Shown: piece by piece, positions 39,396-49,453 of the stretch
How the letters are laid out: each line of letters begins with the position of its first letter
Numbering within the stretch: the stretch's first letter is position 1
NCBI GenBank assembly: GCA_027533425.1
Contig: JAPZUD010000001.1
Location: forward strand, 558,001-622,000
Length of the DNA stretch: 64,000 nucleotides
Direction: 5' to 3'
Origin: Beijerinckiaceae bacterium
GTDB taxonomy: Bacteria > Pseudomonadota > Alphaproteobacteria > Rhizobiales > Beijerinckiaceae
Program-made: the position numbers and the translations under genes
The notes under the pieces: model-generated
The model's input: only the letters and a program-made list of their open reading frames with translations
The model's database searches: none
What the model was told of the DNA's origin: nothing

Positions 39396-40877
39396 TCAGC
39401 TGGCTTCGGCAAGCAGCGAGAGCTGCTTGGCGCCCTCGCTCACCAGATCGGTGATCGGGGTCGGGTAGTCGCCGGTGAAATAATGGTCGGTGAATTGCGG
39501 CGCGGCATTGTTGCGGCCGGTTTCACCCAAGGCGCGATACAAGCCGTCAATCGTGATGAAGGCGAGGCTCTCGACGCCCAGATAGGCGCGCATCTCCTCA
39601 AGGCTCATCTTGGCGGCCAGCAGCTTGTCCTGTTCGGGCATGTCGATGCCGTAGAAATCAGGGAAGCGGATCGGCGGCGAGGCAATCCGGAAATGCACCT
39701 CGGTTGCGCCGGCTTCGCGCATCATCTTGACGATTTTCCGCGATGTCGTGCCGCGCACGATTGAATCATCGACGAGGACGAGTCGCTTGCCTTCGATCAC
39801 AGCCCGATTGGCGGAATGTTTCAGCCGCACGCCGAGTTCGCGGATGGATTGTGTCGGCTGGATGAAGGTGCGGCCGACATAATGGTTTCGGATAATCCCC
39901 AGCTCGTAGGGAATCCCCGATTCCTGCGCGAAGCCGATCGCTGCCGGCACACCGGAATCCGGCACCGGCACCACGACATCCGCCGCAACCGGGCTTTCCT
40001 GCGCCAGGGTCGCGCCGATCCGCTTGCGGACCTCATAGACATTCCGGCCACCGGCAAGGGAATCGGGGCGGGCGAAATAGACGTATTCGAACAGGCAGGG
40101 CCTGGGCTTGCGCGGCGCGAAAGGACGCAGCGATTCCAGTTCGCCATGCTCGTCGATCACGATCACTTCGCCGGGCTCGACCTCGCGCTCGAATTTCGCG
40201 CCGATAATGTCGAGCGCACAGGTCTCGGAGGCGAAGATCGGGTGGCCATCGAGCCGTCCGAGGACAAGCGGACGGATGCCCAGCGGGTCGCGCGCGCCGA
40301 CCAGCTTCTTGTTGGTCATGCCGACAAAGGCATAGGCCCCCTCGATCTGCCCGAGCGCATCGATGAAGCGGTCGATGAACCGGTTGCGCTTGGACCGGGC
40401 GACAAGATGCAGGATCACCTCGGTATCGGACGTGGCCTGGTAGATCGCACCCTCGGCAATGAGCTGCCGGCGCAAGGTCAGGCCATTGGTCAGGTTTCCG
40501 TTATGGCAGACGGCGAACCCGCCACCGGCCAGTTCGGCGAAAAGCGGCTGCACATTGCGGAGGATCGTCTCGCCCGTCGTCGAATAGCGGGTATGGCCAA
40601 TCGCGACCGATCCCGGCAATTGCTCGATCACGCTGGCCTTGGAGAAATTGTCGCCGACAAGCCCGAGGCGGCGTTCGGAATGGAACCGCCGGCCATCGAA
40701 GGAAACGATACCCGCCGCTTCCTGGCCCCGATGCTGGAGGGCATGCAGCCCGAGGGCCGTGATCGTCGCCGCATCGGGATGTCCGAAGATCCCGAACACG
40801 CCGCATTCCTCGCGCGGATGATCGTCGTCAAGCCAATGATGATCGTCATCCGCGTCAGATCTGGCGGCATCCGTCAT
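39396..40877 (-). CDS. purF: Amidophosphoribosyltransferase
   Basis: First committed enzyme of purine synthesis, 493 residues. The N-terminal nucleophile cysteine is in PREECGVFGIFGH, preceded by a short propeptide of about 20 residues rich in Asp and His that must be removed. The glutaminase body and the PRPP site VLVDDSIVRGTTSRKI are intact, and cysteines for an Fe-S cluster are not obvious. A GAGG ribosome site supports this ATG over one 12 codons upstream. It is downstream of cvpA, as in many proteobacteria. Confidence 0.95.
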   Translation of the reverse strand: MTDAARSDADDDHHWLDDDHPREECGVFGIFGHPDAATITALGLHALQHRGQEAAGIVSFDGRRFHSERRLGLVGDNFSKASVIEQLPGSVAIGHTRYSTTGETILRNVQPLFAELAGGGFAVCHNGNLTNGLTLRRQLIAEGAIYQATSDTEVILHLVARSKRNRFIDRFIDALGQIEGAYAFVGMTNKKLVGARDPLGIRPLVLGRLDGHPIFASETCALDIIGAKFEREVEPGEVIVIDEHGELESLRPFAPRKPRPCLFEYVYFARPDSLAGGRNVYEVRKRIGATLAQESPVAADVVVPVPDSGVPAAIGFAQESGIPYELGIIRNHYVGRTFIQPTQSIRELGVRLKHSANRAVIEGKRLVLVDDSIVRGTTSRKIVKMMREAGATEVHFRIASPPIRFPDFYGIDMPEQDKLLAAKMSLEEMRAYLGVESLAFITIDGLYRALGETGRNNAAPQFTDHYFTGDYPTPITDLVSEGAKQLSLLAEAS

Positions 40878-40909
40878 GGAACAACCTCGCGTTTCGGTCG
40901 CGTTGCCTG

Positions 40910-41470
40910 TCAAGGCTGCCGCGGCGCAGGCGTCTGGGTTTTCAACTCGTCGGTCAGTTGCTTCACTGTCCCGATCGACTCGTCAAGATTTTCCGGCAGC
41001 ATGGACTTCAGGCGGTCGAAGCTCGAGACAAGGATGGGGCGGAACTTCGCATCGGCAACCCATTGCGGCTGCTGCTTGTCGCCGACAAGAAGTGTGAAAA
41101 ACCCGAATCCGATCACGGCCAGCAGGAACCCGCGCGCGACACCGAACAGGAAGCCAAGCGTCCGGTCGAGCGCGCCGACGCGGCTGTCGAGGATGAAATC
41201 CGACAGTTTCGACGTGATGATATAGGCAACGAACAGCGCGCCGAGGAAAACGCCACCCAAGGCGAGGCCATTGACGAGGAGTGGCGGCTGCTTGACGATG
41301 TATTGCATCACCAGAGGCGCAGCCTGCGGATAGGCAAGATAGGCCACGATACCGGCCACGACCCACGAGCCGATCGCGAGCACTTCCCGCGTGAATCCGC
41401 GGACCATGGCCAGCAGGCCGGAAATCAGCACAATGCCGATGACGACCATATCCAGAATCGAAACGGGCAT
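40910..41470 (-). CDS. cvpA: CvpA family membrane protein
   Basis: Inner-membrane protein of 186 residues with four membrane segments (LDMVVIGIVLISGLLAMVRGF, VLAIGSWVVAGIVAYLAY, ALGGVFLGALFVAYIIT and a fourth) and a C-terminal polar tail. CvpA is tied to colicin V production and envelope stress tolerance. It is commonly co-transcribed with purF, which follows here within 35 bases. Confidence 0.9.
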   Translation of the reverse strand: MPVSILDMVVIGIVLISGLLAMVRGFTREVLAIGSWVVAGIVAYLAYPQAAPLVMQYIVKQPPLLVNGLALGGVFLGALFVAYIITSKLSDFILDSRVGALDRTLGFLFGVARGFLLAVIGFGFFTLLVGDKQQPQWVADAKFRPILVSSFDRLKSMLPENLDESIGTVKQLTDELKTQTPAPRQP

Positions 41471-41618
41471 GGATTCCTCGTGATCTGTTCTTCAGAAGCG
41501 TGGGCCGCAGGACCAACCTTGGCAGCAACCATGCAGGCGCGGGTATAATCGCTTCAAAACCTCGCGTCACCCCGCAATGCGAAATTCCCGAGGATTTTCC
41601 GCCGCGCTGTGCGAAAAA

Positions 41619-43061
<1,443 letters not shown>

Positions 43062-43194
43062 GAAACCCTCTCCGCGACACGATTCGGCAAGACGAAAACT
43101 TTAACGGTTCGCGCGACGAAGCGTAAAAGGTTTCTCGGCCACATTCCCGGACGAAGGGGAGAAACCCCGATCATCTTTTCGAGGGAGGCGCCCT

Positions 43195-43371
43195 ATGTCC
43201 GGAATATCCGAAATGCCCGCCTTGAACGGCGCCATGAGCGCGACGGTCGCAGTGCTGAAGGCCGCGCAGGCGATGAGCGCAAACACGGCTGCCTTGCTGG
43301 CCACGGCAGCAAGTCCTGCATCCGGCCGGGCGCCGTTGCCCTATTCGTCCGTCCTCGACAAGCTGGCCTGA
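43195..43371 (+). CDS. Small protein resembling the putative motility protein family (YjfB-like)
   Basis: A 58-codon gene in the gap between radA and alr, opposite in strand to both. A strong GGGAGG ribosome site lies eight bases before the ATG. The peptide is Ala/Met/Ser-rich. Its centre, ATVAVLKAAQAMSANTAALL, resembles the VAVLKKAMD...ALLxAL core of the YjfB-like small proteins annotated as putative motility proteins, and the tail ends PYSSVLDKLA. The resemblance is weak. The gene itself is likely real because of the ribosome site and the clean fit in the gap. Confidence 0.6.
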   Translation: MSGISEMPALNGAMSATVAVLKAAQAMSANTAALLATAASPASGRAPLPYSSVLDKLA

Positions 43372-43374
43372 CGA

Positions 43375-44490
43375 TCAGGCTCCGATGGCAGCACGCCGAT
43401 AGCGCCGGCCGAGATTGGTCAGGATCTCATAGCCGATCGTACGGCCAGACTTGCCGACCCGGTCGATATCCAGCGCATCCCCGATCAGCGTGACGAGGTC
43501 GCCCGGCTTGAGATCGGCTTCTGGCACATCCGTCACGTCGATGGTGATGAGATCCATCGACACATTTCCGGCGAAGCCGCATTCCCGTCCCGACACGATC
43601 GCCGACCCGCCGGAATGTTCCGGCCCGTTGCCGGCATTGCGCGGGAAGCCATCCGCATAGCCGCAGGAAACGGTCGCGATGCGGCTGTGGCGCCGCGCGA
43701 CCCAGCGGCCGTTGTAGCCGACAGCCTCGCCTTCAGGGACGTGAAGGAGCTGGACCACCGGCGCCTCGAGGCGAATGACAGGTCGCATCGGATTGGTCTG
43801 GCCAGGTGTCGGATTGCCGCCATAGAGTGCGTAGCCCGGCCGCGTGAGCTGGAAGAACGGCACGCCGGGAACAAAATGCCCGGAGGAATTGCACAGGCTC
43901 GCCCGGATGGCCCGGTTCGGGCTTTCCGGTGCCTGGATCACCGCCTGCAGGGCCGAGAACCGGGCGATCTGTCCCTGCGTATCCGCCGCCTGCGGTTCTT
44001 CCGCTGAAGCGAAATGCGTCATGGTGAGCCCGATGCCAAGATCGGCCAGCCGTGTCGATCGCACAAGGTCCATCCCCTCGTCGAGCCGCAGGCCGAGCCG
44101 GTTCATGGCCGTGTCGACATGCAGGGCCGCCGGTTCCGCATCGGCCGGGCGCGCCCGCCAGGCAGCAATCTCTCGCGCCGAACCGAGCACGGGCCGCAGG
44201 CGGTGGGCGAGGTAATCGGCCATCCGCCCATCGGCGAACCCGTTGAGCACATAGATCGCGATGTCGGGCGCCACGGCACGGGCCCGGATGGCTTCGGAGA
44301 GATGCGCGACAAAAAACGTCCGGCATCCCGCCTTGACCAGCGCGGGTACGGCCGTCTCGATGCCAAGGCCATAGGCGTCGGCCTTGACGACAGCGCCGGT
44401 CTCCGCCGCTCCCGAAAGCCGGTCGAGCGTCAGCCAGTTGGCCCTGAGCGCGGCAAGATCGATCGTAAGGCGGGCAGCGTGATCATCCAT
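43375..44490 (-). CDS. alr: Alanine racemase
   Basis: PLP enzyme of 371 residues making D-alanine for peptidoglycan. The PLP lysine is in AVVKADAYGLG (about residue 38), and the catalytic-tyrosine region SCGYADGFPRN is present with Phe where Tyr is more usual. NVSMDLITIDVTD follows the normal pattern. I start at MDDHAARLTIDLAAL. Longer in-frame starts run into the dnaB end. It is flanked by dnaB and radA, the usual order here. Confidence 0.94.
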   Translation of the reverse strand: MDDHAARLTIDLAALRANWLTLDRLSGAAETGAVVKADAYGLGIETAVPALVKAGCRTFFVAHLSEAIRARAVAPDIAIYVLNGFADGRMADYLAHRLRPVLGSAREIAAWRARPADAEPAALHVDTAMNRLGLRLDEGMDLVRSTRLADLGIGLTMTHFASAEEPQAADTQGQIARFSALQAVIQAPESPNRAIRASLCNSSGHFVPGVPFFQLTRPGYALYGGNPTPGQTNPMRPVIRLEAPVVQLLHVPEGEAVGYNGRWVARRHSRIATVSCGYADGFPRNAGNGPEHSGGSAIVSGRECGFAGNVSMDLITIDVTDVPEADLKPGDLVTLIGDALDIDRVGKSGRTIGYEILTNLGRRYRRAAIGA

Positions 44491-44560
44491 TTCATCATCC
44501 TGCCGCGACTCTGGCCGAGTTTCCATCAAGGAATTCATCGGTTCCGCCGCAGATTCCACC

Positions 44561-46042
44561 TTATTCCAGCCGCTCGGGCAAATAATCCTCTTTGGCCAGC
44601 GTCGAGAACCGCGTGACATTCGCGTCGAACTGCAACTGAACCGAGCCCGTCGGGCCGTGACGCTGCTTGCCGATAATGACCTCGGCCTTGCCATGCACGC
44701 GATCCATCTCGGTCTGCCATTTGAGATGGTCTTCCGTGCCCGGCTTGGGCTCCTTGTTCTGGAGATAATACTCCTCGCGGAACACGAACATCACCACGTC
44801 AGCATCCTGTTCGATCGAACCGGATTCGCGAAGGTCCGCCAGTTGAGGGCGTTTGTCATCGCGCTGCTCGACCTGGCGGGAGAGCTGCGACAGCGCCATG
44901 ATCGGGACATTCAGCTCCTTGGCGAGGGCCTTGAGCCCGGTGGTGATCTCGGTCAGTTCCTGCACGCGGTTCTCGCCCTTCTTGGAGGCGCCCGTCAGGA
45001 GCTGGAGATAGTCGACCACCAGGAAATCAAGCCCGTGCTGCCGTTTGAGGCGGCGCGCGCGGGCCGCAAGCTGGGCGATCGAGATGCCGCCGGACTGGTC
45101 GATATGCAGCGGGATCGACTGCATCTCGGCCACGGCCTCGTGCAGCTTGCCGAATTCCTCCGGGCTGATATCGCCGCGCCTGATCTTGAAGGAAGGGATG
45201 TTGGATTGCTCGGCGACAATACGGGTTGCCAGCTGCTCGGCCGACATTTCGAGACTGAAGAACCCGACAATCCCGCCCTCGACCGTCTTCATCGAGCCAT
45301 CGGCGGCGCGTTCGCCCCGCCAGGCCTTGGCGATGTTGTAGGCGATGTTCGTGGCCAGAGCCGTCTTGCCCATGGCGGGGCGGCCGGCAAGGATGACAAG
45401 GTCGGAGCGCTGAAGACCGCCCATTTTCTGGTCGAGATCATGCAGGCCTGTCGCAGTGCCTGACAGGCCGCCATCACGCTTGAACGCTTCGCTAGCCATG
45501 TCGATGGCGATCTTCAGCGCAGAGGCGAAGCTCTGGAACCCGCCCTCGAACCGGCCGCTTTCGGCAAGGCCGTAGAGCTTCCGCTCGGCATCCTCGATCT
45601 GCGCCCGCGGGCTTTCATCCACCGGCGCGTCATAGGCCCGGTTGACCATGCCCTCGCCGATGCTGATCAGGTTCCTGCGCAAGGCGAGTTCGTAGATCGT
45701 CCGGCCATATTCGGCAGCGTTGATGATCGTCGTCGCATTGGCGGCAAGGCGGACAAGATATTGCGGCACCGTCATCCCGCCGAGATCGAGATCCGGCAGG
45801 TAGGTTTTCAGCGTGATCGGCGTCGCCACCTTGCCGGCGCGCAGCAGCTTGGCAATGACCTCGAAAATCCGGCCATGCAGCGCTTCGAAGAAGTGCCCCG
45901 GCTCGAGAAAATCCGAAACCCGGTCAAACGCCTCGTTGTTGACCAGCACAGCGCCGAGCAACGCCTGTTCGGCCTCCAGATTGTGCGGGGCCAGCCGGAG
46001 GGTTTCGGGATCGGGCGTTTCAAGGCGGACGAGGTTGGACAT
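44561..46042 (-). CDS. dnaB: Replicative DNA helicase DnaB
   Basis: Hexameric fork helicase of 493 residues. The N-terminal collar begins APHNLEAEQALLGAVL. The RecA-like motor has GRPAMGKTALATNIAYN (Walker A), FFSLEMSAEQLATRI, VVDYLQLL (Walker B) and SQLSRQVEQRDDKRPQLADLRESGSIEQDADVV in its arginine-finger region, given here by its outer motifs. No intein is present. I start at MSNLVRLETPDPE. The extra upstream codons overlap the rplI terminator. Confidence 0.96.
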   Translation of the reverse strand: MSNLVRLETPDPETLRLAPHNLEAEQALLGAVLVNNEAFDRVSDFLEPGHFFEALHGRIFEVIAKLLRAGKVATPITLKTYLPDLDLGGMTVPQYLVRLAANATTIINAAEYGRTIYELALRRNLISIGEGMVNRAYDAPVDESPRAQIEDAERKLYGLAESGRFEGGFQSFASALKIAIDMASEAFKRDGGLSGTATGLHDLDQKMGGLQRSDLVILAGRPAMGKTALATNIAYNIAKAWRGERAADGSMKTVEGGIVGFFSLEMSAEQLATRIVAEQSNIPSFKIRRGDISPEEFGKLHEAVAEMQSIPLHIDQSGGISIAQLAARARRLKRQHGLDFLVVDYLQLLTGASKKGENRVQELTEITTGLKALAKELNVPIMALSQLSRQVEQRDDKRPQLADLRESGSIEQDADVVMFVFREEYYLQNKEPKPGTEDHLKWQTEMDRVHGKAEVIIGKQRHGPTGSVQLQFDANVTRFSTLAKEDYLPERLE

Positions 46043-46091
46043 GATTTCTCGGCGGGTTGGGGGCATCCTCCTTCGGCGCTCTCCGGAGAAC

Positions 46092-46119
46092 AAAAAAGCC
46101 CCCCGGTTTCCCGGGAGGC
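46092..46119 (-). terminator. Rho-independent terminator after rplI
   Basis: On the minus strand GCCTCCCGG pairs with CCGGGGGGC (one G-T pair) around a GAAA tetraloop and is followed by six T. It lies about 75 bases beyond the rplI stop and 50 bases before dnaB, ending the ribosomal-protein transcript. Confidence 0.88.
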
Positions 46120-46195
46120 AATTGTCCCTGATTCCCACAGGAACTCACAGGCCGGCAAAAGAAATATTCTTCCCCTTGACGGCCTGCAGCTCGAC

Positions 46196-46762
46196 TCACA
46201 TTTCGGCGTTCGGCCCGGCTTCCGCCAGCGCAGCACCGATCTCGAGGCCGAGATCGTCCAGATTGTCGGCTTCGCGCTCGAGGACGTTCTCGCCACGGGC
46301 CTGACGGTCGGCTTCCTCGACCGAACGGGCGACGTTGATCGTCACCTTGACCGAGACTTCCGGGTGCAGGACGACGGAGACATTGTGCAGGCCCAGCGTC
46401 TTGATGGGGGCGTTGAGCGCGATCTGGCTGCGGGCGACCGTGAAGCCACCGGCGGTGAGGATCTCGGCGAGGTCACGCGAGGAGACCGAACCGTAGAGCA
46501 CGCCCGATTCGCCCGCCTGGCGGATCAGTGCAAAGGTCTGGCCGTCGAGCTTGGCGCCGACAGCGTCGGCATCCTTGCGGCGCTCGAGGTTCTGGGCCTC
46601 GAGCTGGGCACGCTGGGCCGAGAACTTTTCCTTGTTGGCTTCGGTCGCGCGGAGCGCTTTGCCGCGCGCAAGCAGGAAATTGCGGGCATAGCCGTCCTTC
46701 ACGCGGACAACTTCGCCCATCTGGCCCAGCTTGGCCACGCGTTCGAGCAGGATCACTTCCAT
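46196..46762 (-). CDS. rplI: 50S ribosomal protein L9
   Basis: Protein of 188 residues. The N-terminal rRNA-binding domain reads [19 protein letters not shown] with [15 protein letters not shown], followed by the long connecting helix and a C-terminal domain ([16 protein letters not shown]). The tail is about 30 residues longer than in E. coli, acidic and Glu/Asp-rich, a common alphaproteobacterial extension. Confidence 0.96.
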   Translation of the reverse strand: MEVILLERVAKLGQMGEVVRVKDGYARNFLLARGKALRATEANKEKFSAQRAQLEAQNLERRKDADAVGAKLDGQTFALIRQAGESGVLYGSVSSRDLAEILTAGGFTVARSQIALNAPIKTLGLHNVSVVLHPEVSVKVTINVARSVEEADRQARGENVLEREADNLDDLGLEIGAALAEAGPNAEM

Positions 46763-46795
46763 GGTTTCACTCCTTTGAGGTCAGATTGCGGGAAT

Positions 46796-47740
46796 TCAAA
46801 GCCGCCCGCGGCGGAAATCGGTGATGTGATCGATCATGCCGATCACGAGGAAAATCAGCGCCGGCAGACCGAAGACGATCAGTGCGGCCCAGATGGCGGT
46901 AAGGACGAAGGCGCGCGAATCCATGCCGATCGTCCGGACATGCACGACAGCCAGACCCTGCAGGATCAGCGCGAAGAGCAGCCCCAGCGCCATGATGGAT
47001 CCGAACAGCCCGACATAGCCGTCACGCATCGAGGCGAAGAGCGCCAGGCCGAGCAGGATCAGCGTGCCGCCCGGCAGCCGGAAGCGGCGCAGATCGGGCT
47101 TGACAAAAGCCAGCCGGCGGGAACGGTCCGCCACGAACAGACCGATGGCGGCGCTGGCCATCAGCGTCACCAGCGTGATCAGGGCCGAAAGCGGCATGAT
47201 GATCGCCGTCATGAGGTCGAAGATCCGGGCCATGTCGCCCGACGGAAGCGACGGACCACCACCCGGCATGCCGATCAGGGTGAAGACGGCCTCGACCGAG
47301 CGCCGGATCCGCTGCTGGAGCGCGGCGAAATCCGGTTCGATGAAAAGCCCGGCCACGACAAACGCCATCGCAAGATACGAGATCAGGATCAGTACCAGCC
47401 GGCCGACCTCCAGCCCGTCCCGTTCCGGACGGCCGGAAAGCGGCGAGAAGCGCGCCTCGGACAACCAGCTCAGGCCAAAGACCGGCAGCGAGAAAAGCGC
47501 CGCAAGGGCCAAGGCTGGCGGCGTGCCCGCGGCAGCCTGAACGATCAGCACGGCGGAAAGCCCGGCAAGGGCACCGGCATAGGGGTGCCAGCCGAAGGCA
47601 ACGATAAAAAGGGGCGTCGGCGCGATCAGCGAGAGCAGGGCAGCCTGCATGGTCCCCGGGGTCAGGAAACCCGAGAGGAGCGCTGTGCCGAACCCGGCAA
47701 TGACCGCAACGAGGAGGGCCTGGGAGAATCCCGCTGGCAT
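46796..47740 (-). CDS. DUF2232 family membrane protein
   Basis: Inner-membrane protein of 314 residues with about eight hydrophobic segments, for example QALLVAVIAGFGTALLSGF and LILLGLALFASMRDGYVGLF, ending with a basic DHITDFRRGRL. It sits between rpsR and rplI, where alphaproteobacteria usually keep this gene. Function unknown. I start at MPAGFSQ. The longer in-frame upstream part is not hydrophobic. Confidence 0.85.
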   Translation of the reverse strand: MPAGFSQALLVAVIAGFGTALLSGFLTPGTMQAALLSLIAPTPLFIVAFGWHPYAGALAGLSAVLIVQAAAGTPPALALAALFSLPVFGLSWLSEARFSPLSGRPERDGLEVGRLVLILISYLAMAFVVAGLFIEPDFAALQQRIRRSVEAVFTLIGMPGGGPSLPSGDMARIFDLMTAIIMPLSALITLVTLMASAAIGLFVADRSRRLAFVKPDLRRFRLPGGTLILLGLALFASMRDGYVGLFGSIMALGLLFALILQGLAVVHVRTIGMDSRAFVLTAIWAALIVFGLPALIFLVIGMIDHITDFRRGRL

Positions 47741-47830
47741 CGTGTCCTGCTGTCCCGCAAACCAGCCTCTCGGCTGGCGGTTAGAAGCGAGGTCACGGGC
47801 AGGCGACCGATCCTCGCTCCAGCAATACCG

Positions 47831-47889
47831 CCGGCGGTGTCCCGCCGGAAGCGACATGGCCTGCAAGCAGCCGGCACTCGGCCGGCTGC
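47831..47889 (-). promoter_or_regulatory. Tandem hairpins after rpsR
   Basis: Two perfect stems lie just downstream of rpsR: 47867-47889 (GCAGCCGGC stem, five-base loop) and 47831-47848 (CCGGCGG stem, four-base loop). Neither has a T run. They could protect the rpsF-rpsR message or lower readthrough into the membrane-protein gene. Confidence 0.55.
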
Positions 47890-47893
47890 CGGA

Positions 47894-48133
47894 TTACTTG
47901 ATCACGTAGGGCAGGAGCCCGAGGAAGCGGGCACGCTTGATCGCCTTGGCGAGTTCGCGCTGCTTCTTGGCAGAAACAGCCGTGATACGCGACGGAACGA
48001 TCTTGCCGCGCTCGGAGATGTAGCGCGACAGGAGCTTCACGTCCTTGTAGTCGATCTTGGGAGCGCCGGCGCCCGAGAACGGGCAGGTCTTGCGGCGGCG
48101 GAAGAACGGGCGGCGGGCTGCAGTGGCGGACAT
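47894..48133 (-). CDS. rpsR: 30S ribosomal protein S18
   Basis: Protein of 79 residues. The family core [20 protein letters not shown] and [20 protein letters not shown] is intact, ending LLPYVIK. An N-terminal arginine-rich start ([15 protein letters not shown]) with one cysteine is normal. It starts on the last base of the rpsF stop (TGATG), so the S6:S18 partners are made together. Confidence 0.97.
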   Translation of the reverse strand: MSATAARRPFFRRRKTCPFSGAGAPKIDYKDVKLLSRYISERGKIVPSRITAVSAKKQRELAKAIKRARFLGLLPYVIK

Positions 48134-48570
48134 CAGACTTCCTCCTCGGCGCCGTCAAAACCGGCTTCACCGTCTTCGCGGTCCCGGCGGCGCGGCCCAC
48201 GATCCCCGCGATCGCCACGATCACCACGCTCGCCGCGATCATCGCGGTCCCGGCGCTGCAGCATCGCGGACGGACCTTCCTCAAGTTCCTCGACCTTCAC
48301 GGTCATGAAACGCAGGACGTCTTCGTTGATCGCCATCTGGCGCTCCATCTCGGCAATCGCCGCAGCCGGCGCATCGAGATTGAAGAGAGCGTAATGGGCC
48401 TTCCGGTTCTTCTTGATCCGGTAGGCGAGGGACTTGACACCCCAGTATTCCACCTTGGCGACAGCGCCGCCATGCGCTTCGACGACCGCCTTGTAGGTCT
48501 CGGTCATCGCCTCGACCTGCTGCGCCGTCACGTCCTGGCGAGCCAGGAAAACGTGTTCATACAAAGCCAT
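48133..48570 (-). CDS. rpsF: 30S ribosomal protein S6
   Basis: Protein of 145 residues. The fold covers about residues 1-95 ([39 protein letters not shown]). The last 45 residues are a charged tail with repeated RGD units ([15 protein letters not shown]) and an acidic end, a known type of extension in alphaproteobacteria. It starts at MALYEHV after an AGAAGG ribosome site. Confidence 0.96.
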   Translation of the reverse strand: MALYEHVFLARQDVTAQQVEAMTETYKAVVEAHGGAVAKVEYWGVKSLAYRIKKNRKAHYALFNLDAPAAAIAEMERQMAINEDVLRFMTVKVEELEEGPSAMLQRRDRDDRGERGDRGDRGDRGPRRRDREDGEAGFDGAEEEV

Positions 48571-48603
48571 TTGTAAGCCTTCTCTCAAGTTTTGGTTCTG
48601 TTG

Positions 48604-48633
48604 GCGCGAAGCCCTTCGAGCCTCGGAAGGCGC
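48604..48633 (-). promoter_or_regulatory. Possible rpsF leader hairpin
   Basis: About 35 bases before rpsF, the minus strand can fold with a GCGC outer stem and a CCTT/AAGG inner stem around a CCGAGGCTCG tip. S6:S18 complexes bind their own leaders at a CCG-containing stem in many bacteria, and this has the right position and a CCG. The structure is imperfect and not confirmed. Confidence 0.35.
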
Positions 48634-48796
48634 GAGAGATTTTCACGAAGGCGTTGACACAGGAGACCGGGTCCGGGAACCCTACCGCCGCAACGCGACA
48701 GCCCTCCGTTCAGCCACCGGCCAATCAGAAGAGGGCTCGATACGGGATCCGCCGTTGAAAATCAACGCCGAACTTGCCCTGACAGCAGGAAATTCG

Positions 48797-49384
48797 ATGG
48801 AGCCGCTGCTTGCCCGCATCCGATCCTGCACGATCTGCGCGAACCTGCCGCTCGGCCCCCGTCCCATTCTGCAGGCGGATCCCCGGGCGCGGATCCTGAT
48901 CGTCGGCCAGGCACCGGGACGGATCACCCATGCAAAGGGACGCCCGTTTGACGATCCCTCGGGCGACAGGCTGCGTCGCTGGCTCGGCGTGGACCGCGAG
49001 CAATTCTACGATCCCGCCCTGTTCGCTCTGGTGCCCATGGGCTTCTGCTATCCCGGCACGGGGCGCGGCGGAGATCTCCCGCCCCGGCCGGAATGCGCTT
49101 CTCTGTGGCGCCGGCCGGTTCTCGACGCCTTGCCCGCCATCGCCCTCACGCTTGTGCTCGGGGAATATGCCCAGAGCTGGCATCTCCCCGAACAGCGCGG
49201 CGAGAGCCTCGCAAAGCGGGTCAGCCAATGGCGGACCACATGGCCACGCCTCGTGCCGATGCCCCATCCGAGCCCGCGCAACCAGCGCTGGTTCCGTCAA
49301 CATCCCTGGTTCGAGGCCGAGCTGGTGCCTGCTCTCAGGGCGGAAACCGCCCGTATCTTCGCCGTTCCGGCGCGCCCGGCTTGA
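48797..49384 (+). CDS. Uracil-DNA glycosylase superfamily protein (Fe-S type)
   Basis: Protein of 195 residues. The glycosylase motif GQAPGRITHAKGRPFDD and a late HPSPRNQRW match the family 4/5-like uracil-DNA glycosylases. Four cysteines fit an iron-sulfur cluster: CTIC near residue 9, then Cys after 69 residues (GFCYP) and another 15 residues on (RPECAS). Substrate range cannot be predicted. The ATG at 48797 has an AGGA ribosome site. It diverges from rpsF and precedes the fab genes by 69 bases. Confidence 0.85.
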   Translation: MEPLLARIRSCTICANLPLGPRPILQADPRARILIVGQAPGRITHAKGRPFDDPSGDRLRRWLGVDREQFYDPALFALVPMGFCYPGTGRGGDLPPRPECASLWRRPVLDALPAIALTLVLGEYAQSWHLPEQRGESLAKRVSQWRTTWPRLVPMPHPSPRNQRWFRQHPWFEAELVPALRAETARIFAVPARPA

Positions 49385-49453
49385 CTTCGCGGCAGGGCGG
49401 ACGCATTCCCGCCTGCCATCGGCCGCGAATGAAAAGAGCTGGAGAAGGCGCGC

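Noticed and set aside
45761-48394. 877-codon frame opposite dnaB, rplI and the ribosomal genes
   Set aside because: It is a mirror of several well-identified genes and crosses their boundaries and the rplI terminator. No family motif is present.
48654-48690. TTGACA at 48654 as a promoter for the UDG-like gene
   Set aside because: No acceptable -10 hexamer at 16-18 bases. One good hexamer alone is expected by chance.
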